This document shows positions 12,801-24,500 of a stretch of DNA of 64,000 nucleotides, in pieces. Both the position numbers and the translations under genes were made by a program. Within the stretch, counting starts at the first letter, position 1. Each line of letters opens with the position of its first letter. The notes beneath the pieces are model-generated. The model ran no database searches and had not been told where the DNA came from. It saw only the letters and a list, made by a program, of their open reading frames with translations. The stretch is from Lumbricus rubellus (lineage: Eukaryota > Annelida > Clitellata > Crassiclitellata > Lumbricidae): positions 24,130,199-24,194,198 of the forward strand of contig OX243816.1 of the NCBI GenBank assembly GCA_945859605.1. The letters run 5' to 3'.

Positions 12801-15800
12801 TTCCCCTCCTGGTAAATTTTCAAAACAATCGGTGCGTAACCTTTCGCGAAAAAATATTACGAACTATTGGAAAGTTTCATTTTTATTTATATAGATATTC
12901 AGACATATTTATACACAGACAAACAAAAATAACTCCTCCTACATACAGTTTGATTGGCCAATGATAATGTCCTTATAATGTTCTGAGGCCCAATCATTAC
13001 ATAAGCTATGACATGATATATATATCTAATATAAGTTAATCAAGCACATATATATATATAGTGAATGACACGCCCCTATCAGTGCATGCATATATATATA
13101 TACACACATATGACACCTTGATTATGCTAACGCCCTTTTTGTGGGTCTCTCGGACAGTGAGCTCAACAGGCTGCAACACATCCAAAACTCCTTAACGTGG
13201 ATAGTGCTGCGCGTCCCAATACCAACTAGTTCATCGGCCCTACTCCAATTGCACTGGCTTCCTGTTCGGTATAGGATAAAATTCAAATTGGCATGGTTGA
13301 CCTACAAATCCCTCAGCACCAACACACCTTCCTACCTTAAGTCACTCTAACTCCCTACATTCCTCCTCGTTGCGTGCGTTCATCGGGTACAAATCTTTTA
13401 GCTGAACCTCGTTGCAAAACAGTCATGGGCTCGCATGCATTCCATTCCTTTGCACCCAAGGAGTGGAATCAGCTTCTGCTCTCTCTTCGAAGCTCTATTT
13501 TATTTCCTTCCTTCAAAAAGCGAAGCGGCTCAAAACTTACTACTTCTCCTTGGCTTTGACGCACATGGATATCTAACTGCATCTTCCTCTGGCGGCTGAC
13601 TATAGCTATCCACGCCTCAGATTCACATTTCGGTGTGACCTTGCGCGTGTTATAAATTTATTTAATAATAATAATAATAATAACTACACAAGGTCCATAC
13701 ATGCCTTGAACTCACCTACACCAGGTCTATCCATGCCTTCAACTCAACTACACCAGGTCTATCCATGCCTTGAACTCAACTACACAAGGACTATCCATGC
13801 CTTGAACTCACCTACACCAGGTCTATCCATGCCTTGAACTCAACTACACCAGGTCTATCCATGCCTTGAACTCAACTACACCAGGTCCATCCATGCCTTG
13901 AACTCAACTACACCAGGTCTATCCATGCCTTGAACTCAACTACACCAGGTCTATGCTTTGAACTCAACTACACCAGGTCCATCCATGCTTTGAACTCACC
14001 TACACCAGGTCCATCCATGCTTTGAACTCACCTACACCAGGTCCATCCATGCTTTGAACTCACCTACACCAGGTCTATCCATGCCTTGAACTCAACTACA
14101 CCAGGTCTATCCATGCTTTGAACTCAACTACACCAGGTCTATCCATGCCTTGAACTCAACTACACCAGGTCTATGCTTTGAACTCAACTACACCAGGTCT
14201 ATCCATGCTTTGAACTCAACTACACCAGGTCTATGCTTTGAACTCAACTACACCAAGTCTATCCATGCCTTGAACTCAACTACACCAGGTCTATGCTTTG
14301 AACTCAACTACACCAGGTCTATCCATGCTTTGAACTCACCTACACCAGGTCCATCCATGCTTTGAACTCACCTTAGGTACACCAGGTCTATCCATGCCTT
14401 GAACTCACCTACACCAAGTCTATCCATGCTTTGAACTCACCTACACCAAGTCTATCCATGCCTTGAACTCAACTACACCAGGTCTATGCTTTGAACTCAA
14501 CTACACCAGGTCTATCCATGCCTTGAACTCAACTACACCAGATCTATCCATGCCTTGAACTCAACTACACCAGGTCTATCCATGCCTTGAACTCAACTAC
14601 ACCAGGTCCATCCATGCCTTGAACTCAACTACACCAAGTCTATCCATGCCTTGAACTCAACTACACCAGGTCTATGCTTTGAACTCAACTACACCAGGTC
14701 TATCCATGCTTTGAACTCACCTACACCAGGTCCATCCATGCTTTGAACTCACCTTAGGTACACCAGGTCTATCCATGCTTTGAACTCACCTACACCAAGT
14801 CTATCCATGCCTTGAACTCAACTACACCAGGTCTATCCATGCCTTGAACTCAACTACACCAGGTCTATCCATGCCTTGAACTCAACTACACCAGGTCTAT
14901 CCATGCTTTGAACTCAAATATACCAGGTCTATCCATGCCTTGAACTCAACTACACCAGGTCTATCCATGCTTTGAACTCAAATATACCAGGTCTATCCAT
15001 GCCTTGAACTCAACTACACCAGGTCTATCCATGCTTTGAACTCAAATATACCAGGCTACCCTCCACCATGCATGTTGGCAATGCCAACTCAAATATACCA
15101 GGTCTATCCATGCATTGCCAACATGCCACCACCATTGTCTCTTAATGACCAGTTCGTGTTCCAGCAGACTGGTTAAACAACTGCTGTGCAAGTCTCAATG
15201 CTACAAAGTGCCTCCAAATCACTCAAATGCATAGATGTAAAAAACGATGGAAACAAAATAAAAAACCGAAAAACTTCGTTTTTTCGGGGGAAAAAACGAC
15301 AAAAAACCCGATAAAAACGGAAACGGAAAAATAATTTGACTTTGCTACATCTAAAACCGCATTTTAACCTTAAAATCTTGATTAGGAACCTACTACACGC
15401 AGGCTATCTCTTAAATGATGATGTTAAACGATGAAATAATGACTTTAGTTAGCTGAATCCTTGAGAGTTGGCGGAAAATATAAGAAATATCAGAAAAAAA
15501 ATTAAAATTAAAAAAAATAATAACAGAAAATAAATGAATAAATAAAGTTAAAGAAAAAATAAAAAATGATAAAAAACGATGGGAAAAATAAAAAATAAAA
15601 AAACCACGTTTTTGGGGATTTTTGTAGAGAATAAAAAACGGGAAAAAACGTCGTTTTTTTACAACTATGCTCAAAAGCAACGAACATGTCCCTACATGAT
15701 ATCAATGGACTATTCAAGAGCAATTGATTTGATTAGACACTCCACTGCACCATCGCCTGCTCACTTGCTGCATTGGATTACCAGACTGTTGATACAACTG

Positions 15801-18800
15801 TCAACTACTCATATCGTATAAAACATGGAAAAACTTCAACTGCTATAGTCATTCATTCATTCATTAATAATAATAATAATAAATAATAATAACAATTTCC
15901 GATATTGAACAATCTGTTTGACAGACCGCAACCGGTTACAGTGTACAGTTATGCAACTGAAACAATTCACAAGAACACAAATCACAAGTCTTGACTACTA
16001 AAAGAACCGACAGCCTGCAATACAAGGGCGTTAATAGAGGCCTACAAAGCACGTCTATCCTACGGAGGCTTCGAGAATCGAACTCGAGTCCACCGATCTC
16101 CAAGCGAGTGTTATCCACCTGACCCCCATCACAGAGATTTGAATAGCAACCATTTAGGTTACTACTCAGGAGCGCCTCTGACCTAACCTAGGTTGAAAAG
16201 GACAGTTTTATGGCTGCAGTAAAATGTAGAAGTACACATACACAATACACACGTCTACATACGCTCACCCACACAAACAGTGCATATCTAAAGCATGACG
16301 TAAAAAAAAGAAGTAAAGTCCCATCCCGTTCCATGAGGAACACAGGGAGGCGCTTATCTCCTTTTCCATAGCCCTGAGCCAGCAATGGACGAATCCCAAG
16401 GTCCTGGACACAGGGCCAGTGTATCGCAGGACTTGCTGTTCACTTCCCAGCTTACGCCGGTACCAAATTATACTGCTTGGTGACAGAGGCACGTGTGCGT
16501 GAACAACTTGCCCAAGGTCGTTACCGGGAGTCGAACCCGCAACCTTCCGCTCTGTGAGTGGACGCGTTACCGGTCCGCCACCAGGTCGTACAAAAAGGCA
16601 TGACACTGTGATGAATATACATGTGTGATACACGCATAATACATCTTCCGACAATTAATAATCACAAGAAAATCAGAAACCTGTTCTGGATTAATGAATC
16701 CAGGAGTGTCGTGGCACCAGTATTTGAATGAAGAGTCATCATAGGAAGTCTGATGCACTTTGGGGTTCAGCTCTTCCATAAGACCTTCTTCTCCTGAATG
16801 TTCTTCCAAGTTTCCCAAGTCGTTATCACTGAAAGTGTAACTTGGAACAACAAATCCTGAAAACTTTGACAATTTTTCTTCAACAGCAAACTCCTTAGGA
16901 GTTAAGAGGCTTGTACCTATGTGGCCTGCAACAAAGATAACAGGCTGTTGTCACTAAACATATGACAGAAAATACAAATTTGCAACATAAAATATACACA
17001 TCGTATATTTTCTGCGAGAAAAGGTGCCAAACTGGGGTATGCATTTACCGAGATAATCAAGTTTCAATGATTACCAAGTAGTTTCTCACATGTTTGGCTA
17101 GTTTGAGTTGATACTGGACAAAAATAATACTAAAATAAAAATTTCATTATTGCTGTGCAAGTAAAGCCTATACAGGGTGGGCCAAAAAAAAGACCCCCTT
17201 AGGTTTTTTGCCAATATTTTGGCCAGAAGTAAGAATTTTGAAATGATATTTTGCAGTCTTAAAGGTAATTCATATTTACACATGATGGCCAGATTTCATC
17301 TAAATATATCAAACAGAACAGATGGGGAGAGGCGACAAAGCTGGGTGGAGCAAAAAACCAAAATTTCCTCTGGCAACGACGGATACCACAGCTAGTATCT
17401 TCTTCTTTTCCTTCTGGCTTGTATCAGTCCCTCACTGGAGAGGGGTCAGCCACTTGGACGCCTTGTCTCCATATGGTTCTGTTACATGAGCATCATCTGG
17501 TCTCGGTTTGAGTAGTTTGAGGTGTTGCTGGATCATGTCTGTCCACCTCTTTTTCTGCCGTCCCTGACTGTGTTGTCCCCGCACTTCCGCCTTCATTATT
17601 ATTTTGATGTTGGTATCCTCCGCCCGCTCCACATGTCCACGCCACCTCAATCCGACCTCACGTATCTTATCAAATATGCAGACCACTCCTACTTTCTTTA
17701 GTATGTTTTCCTTTCTTTGCTTGTCTCTTAGAGAGACCCCAACCCGAGTATCCATCACAACATTCTCATTTCTGTTCTATCCAGAAGCTCCTCCTCTCTT
17801 CTTCTCAGCGTCTATGCTTCTGCTCCATAAATCATCACAGGTCTAATCATCTATATATATAAAAATGAAACTTTGCGATCCTGCGGTCACGATCACCCCG
17901 AAAGTGACGCACCAATTGTTTTGAAAATTTACCAAAACCTTCCATTCCGATACCGCAAGGTCACAACATTTCTTTCCCCGAAAAAAACCTAATCGTTTCC
18001 ACAAAAAGTGAACTTTGCAATCCGTTCGCCCGCCATTTGCAAATTGAACGAAACAGCAGGGCTGCCAGATTTCAGACACAGCAGACGAAACATCAATGAG
18101 CTCGCGTACTGTGATGTCATAAGCGAGTCGCAAATTAATTTTCGAAAGTGGCGGGGGACGTCTTTTCTGCCACAGCAAAGCGTGGCTGGGAACAGCTAGT
18201 TGTCCTATAAATCTTTCCTTTGAGGAGAACTGTGATTTTACGGTCACACAATACACCGGATAGTTAGTTCCCTTTACGCCATGATACTACCTAGGTATCA
18301 TGGCACCGCGTGTTGGCTGCCTCGTGTACCAGTTCTTAAAGGTTAAATAAGTTTTTACCGTTCCTCTTCATTATGTGGCTAATGCAATGGATTGTACGGT
18401 TTCGTTATAAGTTGCTGTTCAAGCGTGTAAAGTAGCCGCAGATCTACAGTTGCATTTACTTTTCAAAATGAATAAATTTTCATGCTGGATATTTGGTCTT
18501 TTCTCAGACCATCATCATGGATTCATGGTATCGCTACTATTGATCCTAGCCTTTTTCAGGCCAAGCGGTTTTTTTACTGGGCATAAAACGGAATCAAGTG
18601 CTTAAAATGCTTTTTGAAATATACTTTATGGATTTTCAACAATTTAAATTCGTCTGGAAAAATGAATATCAACTGGACTCTGTTATGCATAACTCGCTCG
18701 CGACTGCAGCATGACAGCGTCACTTACAATCGTTTTGCCATTTTCAAAAGTAGTTCCGGTGACTGCCTGCATAATGTTAAACGGCCTTGTGCTGCAATGT

Positions 18801-21548
18801 TGGTTAATCAGACTATATATATGAAGCAAAGATGTATGCCACGTACGTCGTATAGCCCTACTTCACAGGCGCTGTATGAATCGACATTTAGTCACAGGAT
18901 CCATGTACGATTACAGTAAAATTACTTTTCCAAACTGAACAACTTTGGTACTAGATCAGGGGTCTCAAACACGCGGCCCGCGAAAGACATTTGGTTTGGG
19001 GGTTTTTAAAGACAGAAATCGGTAAAAACCGATTTTGTAGTTCTTTTGAGAGGCGACCAAGGTTAAAACTGTTTTATATAATTGCTTTTTGCTGTTGACA
19101 TTAAATCTGCAAGAGCAGATAATTTTATAGGCTACAGATGGCGTTATTAGTTGACCAATGCGATGCAGTGCTGAAACAGAAAGTTGTGATTCCAGCATTC
19201 TACACCCCTCTACCACGTACAAGACAAATTTTCTTTAATTCCCAAAGCTGCAAATGGCTGCAACACTCATAATGGCGTGTTTGGTAGTAACGATGCTTAG
19301 GCTACATAATTGTGTGAGCAGTTTTTGAACCAAACATTGATGCTCTTATAATGGAGAAACGTTGTCAGATGAATAGCGCTAACCATACTTAAGCATTGCC
19401 TCTGAGACAACTCACGATATAATAGGCTCACCTTAAAATTTAGCTGAGCAGCACTACAAGTTTACTTTTAGGCATTACTAAACGTGTTATTGATGTAGGT
19501 CTACTTCATGTTATTATGGCTGAATTTTTTTATATGGCACCATAATTATAGTTATACTGAAAATCTAATATCTAAATTTGTCAGGGTTTGTATGCCTATC
19601 ATTATTACAGCATTGCATGCTATGCTATACAATGATTAATTTCACGTCGCGAATTATAGGCCTATGTTTGGTTTAAGCTTATTATGTTGCGGCCCGCGAG
19701 CCTCTGTAAATTTCCAAATGTGACCCACGTGCTGACTTGAGTTTGAGACCACTGTACTAGATCATTGGTCCTCTCTTGGACCGTCATCATGGAGTACTTC
19801 TGTCTAGTGCTTTTCAGGCCATGCTCTTCTCAACTGGACGTACATAGGAATCAAATTAAATAATACTTTTTAAAATCTACTTCATGGACATTCAACATTG
19901 CAAATTCTTCTGAAAACATGGAAATTAACCGGACTCCTTTATCCATTACTCTATTATGTATATTAACTATATTTCATTTTATTGTACCATGTCTGTAAAC
20001 CAAAATGCAGTTAGCAATTGGTGAATTATAGAATATTCTTATCCTATCTTACTTCTGCAAGGCAGTTTTTAATCCTGTGTTTAACATCCTGCTCGCATCC
20101 CCCCCTTAGCATGCATTATTGAACCCAAGTATTTGAAGTTGCTTCAGGGGGCCGTCCATAAAGTATGTCACGCTCCAGGAGGGGGTGTAAGAAAGTGTGG
20201 CAGTTTGTGACAGGAGAGGGGGTCAGGCCATGTGTGACATCACATATTTATTTTATTTTTAAATTTTATTTCTAATTTATTTAATATTTTTTAGTAAAAT
20301 TTAATAGCTTTAAAAATAATTTTCAAACATTTTGTGAAACATTTTAATTAGTTTTATGTCAAAATAGCATGAAATGCGTATCTCCTGAATGTGTTTTTCA
20401 CGATTCCTCTCGCTAGGAGCGCTAGTAGAAGTCTTCTATAGGCTAGGGGCCGTCCATAAAGTACGTCACGTTATTTTTGACCATTTTTAACCTTCCCCCC
20501 TCCCTCTGTCACAAACTGTCACAAATCTGTAAGCCTGTAGAAGTCTCGAGATTATGATTATGATTAGTAATGCTGTTGCGAAGCCTTGTTTTAGATTAAA
20601 TTTGAATGAGGTGCTAATTAAAAAAAATTTGTTTGAAAGTGTGATGTACTTTAGGGGAGGGGGTCCGAGATTTGTGACAGTTTGTGACAGGGGGAGGTTA
20701 AATATGGTCAAAAATAGCGCGACATACTTTATGGACGGCCCCCTACGAGTTAATGCATATTGAAATGACCTAAGATGGCAGCCCTCACGGATGTATAGGA
20801 TCAGACCTTCTGGATTGCTTGTGCAAAAGTGTGGTAGACATGTCTGCTATGAGGCAGAAGTGTGGGTGGGCATTGACATGAGAAAGCATGTTTATGAAAA
20901 TGTTAAATTGCCAAAGAACTTGCCAGAATTTCTCCAGGCTGATGAAAATAAGACCCTTTTCTTAGCTAGCCATAACTTGCCATTAAAATCCATAAAAATG
21001 GAAAAGGAATACAAACAAGAAACTACCACAAAAATTTCAATATGATAAAATATCTCACAGTAAATGATACACTGACCCATAAGCGTGGCATGCTCCCAAT
21101 AACCAGATATTCTCAAAGAATTTCTTCTTAGCTTTTCCTCTTCAATACATGCAGATTTATCTTTTTCAAGTCGCTCGATTCTTTTATATAACAGTGCAGG
21201 TTTGGGATTAACAATCGGAAACTTCAACAAGTTCAGAGTGGTACCTGAAATGAAAATTCAGTCAAAGCATAGTTCATTATATAAAACATAACAGCAGGTG
21301 TCCGATAATTCCATCGCAAAGGTAAGTGTAATAAGTGCAAGTGTTCAAGGTACCAGAACACAGTACTTCAATAAAAGCACTCATCAGCAATTTTTACTTA
21401 AGTAAAAGTAAAAGAATTGTTCCAAATAGTACTCTTAAAATATCTTATACACTCAACTATAAGTCAAAAACTTTTGGAAAGTTTCAAAAATGTGTAGTTG
21501 AGGGTCTTACACTCGGCCCACGATCGTAGTAGAATGGCATCTAGGTAC

Positions 21549-21583
<35 letters not shown>

Positions 21584-24500
21584 GTTCTCTGCCCAAAGGC
21601 AGGTTCATTGGCTTTATGCCCCTGGGGATGAGATGAGTGAGGTGGTTTCCAGTTGCCTTCCCCACAGACAATGATGGGTAAGCAACTTGCCCAAGGTCGC
21701 TCTGCAGGAGCTTGCGCCCCTGCGTCCCACACGTGCTAGCCTGAGATATCTAAATCTCTGAGTGTCAACTCCCAGCCCGGGCTTGAACCGCAGTCCGTTG
21801 CAACCAACAGACGTATGCCGCTCTCGCTTACCGGTGTAGCTAACTAGGCCAGTTACATACTGCCGTTGCAGAGGTAACGGCTCACAAACAGATCTAGGTA
21901 CTAGCAAACGTAAAAAATATTTCCAGGAATATCCCCTTGCTAATATATAATCTATAAAAACTACGTACTGTCATAACTCTTGTATTATTTTTCAATTAAA
22001 AGTAACTACTGACTGAAATACATTTTGTAAAATAAATTTCTGGAAAATGCAGCATTTACAACACACACTAATCACCTGTAAAACTATGCCTTAACTATGC
22101 CTTGTTCCGACTTCTTCACTGCCATCTTCCAAATGTAAGGCAAATTTATAGTGCCTCATTCACAAATTTATATTGCGGAATCATCCATAAAGGCAGGAAA
22201 AAATGTTTACCTGTGTTATTTCTGTTTGCAACGGCAGTACGCCATTACTTTCTTTCACAGAGTGGTTAGAACGAAATGTTCCTAAAGACTTGCTTGTTTT
22301 GAAAAATTTTATAGCTCTATATAAAAAGCTCAATTCGAGCTCTATTTATTTGATGCTGTCTTCCAAATGACATGGCTCAAGAGGCCACTATTTTAAAAGA
22401 AACTATTTAATTTATAGAACTGTGCAGAAATTAATAGAAGTTTTTGTAATAACTAAAAAGATTGTTACCACTAAACGTCACTCATTTATTCTGATTTTAT
22501 GAGATCGACTTATATTTGAGCCGCCGATTTCTCATGGGGCACGGTGGTGTAGTGCAGAGGTTCTCAACATTTTTCTGCTCATGACACACCTAAACGTGCA
22601 ACCAAATTTGGCGACACACCATTCATTCGTCATAACGAAAATTATGTCAATGTCTTTAAAATAAGCCTAAGTCAAAGTAGCTTTTCTATTTTAAATTGAA
22701 AAAATTCTAATGAATGAAAATGTTGACACTGAATAATTTTTGAGTTTCTAATGATTTTAAAATTCTAAATTCCACTGATCTCAATCTACAGGGTGCGCCA
22801 AAAAAAAGACCCCCCCCCAAGATTTTTGCCAATATCTTGACCAAAAGTAAGAATTTCGGGATGAAATTTTACAGTCTTAAAGACAATTTATATTTACGGT
22901 ACACCAGATGGCCAGTTTTCATTACAATATTTCAAGCAGAACAAAAGTTATACCACTTTTGGTGAAGCCACCCACCGTTTTTTGACGTTTCAAAAACCCG
23001 ACGCAACAAAAAGTTTAAAAAAAACAATCTAATTATTCTGGTTAATATCTTGGCCAAAAGTAAGAATATCGAAATGAAATTTTACACGCTTAAAGACAAT
23101 TCATATCTGCACATGATTGTCAGATTTCATCGAAATATTTCAGACAGAACAAAAGTTATATCACTTTTAGTGAGGCCACCCCCCATTTTTTGACGATTCA
23201 AAGACGTAACGCAGCAAAAACACGATATTGGCACAAATCTTAGAGGGGGTCTTTTTTTGGCCCACCCTGTAGATTAATATGTCACTTATAATGAATTTTA
23301 GTCTACTAATAAAATTGTGTAATTTGCCAATTAAGATTTTAAAAAATTGCATAAATAAAGTTTTTAAGTTAAAAATACAGTTTAAGATGAAACAAAGTCA
23401 AATTATTTTCCATTTCCGTTTTTTGTCGTTTTTTTATTTTATGGAAAAATCCCGTCTTATTCCATTTTTTATTCATTCCGTTTCCATCGTTTTTTACATC
23501 TATGATATATATATATAATATATATCACATTACATTACATATTTATATATATATATTATATATAATACATATATACAGGGTGGCGCAGAAAAAACCGGAC
23601 TATTAGTAATATTATTGCCTTAAACTATCATTAGACTGCAGAAATGACACAGAAAAATGGCATTGGTTTGGCATTTAATATAGCCTAACATTGAATGAAC
23701 TGTAAAATTTCAGAGTTTTCTGAATGCGTGAGAAATTTAAGTCAAAGTGATGTCCTCCGTTTGCTGCGATAACCAATGATAATCGCTTGCGAAACGGTTC
23801 AATAGCCCGGTTGATAGTGTGCTCGCTGATTTCGTCCCAGCATGCGGTCAGAACTTCTTTCAAATGTTCAATATCTCGAATTCTCTGCCTGTAGACAAGC
23901 TGCTGAAGCATTCCCCATATCGAATAGTCTACGGGATTCAAGTCCGGACTGTTCGGTGGCCAATGTTTTGGTTCAATAAAGTCTGGAACGTGAGCAGTGA
24001 GAAAAGCAACTGTTTTTCGTGAACGATGAGCAGGTGCTCCATCCTGTTGGAAAGTGAAATTGTCACCAGAGTGAGCTATAATGTCTGGCAGTAATACGCT
24101 GAACAGTTCTACGAGATATACCAGTTTGACGTTCAATTTCTCTCGGAGATTTGCTTGTTCCCGGTTGGTCTTCTTGACTTAAAATCAGTTCCTCGACTTT
24201 CGCTACGTTATCAGCCGTACGAACCGATCGCGGTCGATTGCTACCCTGTTTTCTTTTAGTGTCGCCAGTTTCGTCGATCTTTTTAATTAAATCATTCAAC
24301 GTATTTCGCTTCCATTGTCGTTGTGAGAATTCTCTAATCATTCGAAGCGAACCCCATCCTTTTTCGAGTCTTAACGCACGAATTAACGATTCATCATCAA
24401 TTGTCAGCAGACGCTTCGCCATGACGGTACAAAGAATAGTTAACGCCATAGAATACTTGATGTCAGTTTTATTTTATGTAGCGCTCTCATTTTTCTGTGT

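Noticed and set aside
14150..14365. Open frame of repeated LNSTTPGL-like units
   Set aside because: It is a reading of the 32/28-bp minisatellite, open only where unit lengths add to a multiple of three.
16075..16140. A functional tRNA on the minus strand
   Set aside because: Only the T-arm and box B look convincing. The 5' half does not give an acceptor stem, and SINE tails are adjacent.
17350..17400. A third Helitron-like 3' end (CACAGCTAGT)
   Set aside because: The preceding sequence does not match the other Helitron-like ends beyond CAGCTAG, and no TCTATATA start is in range.
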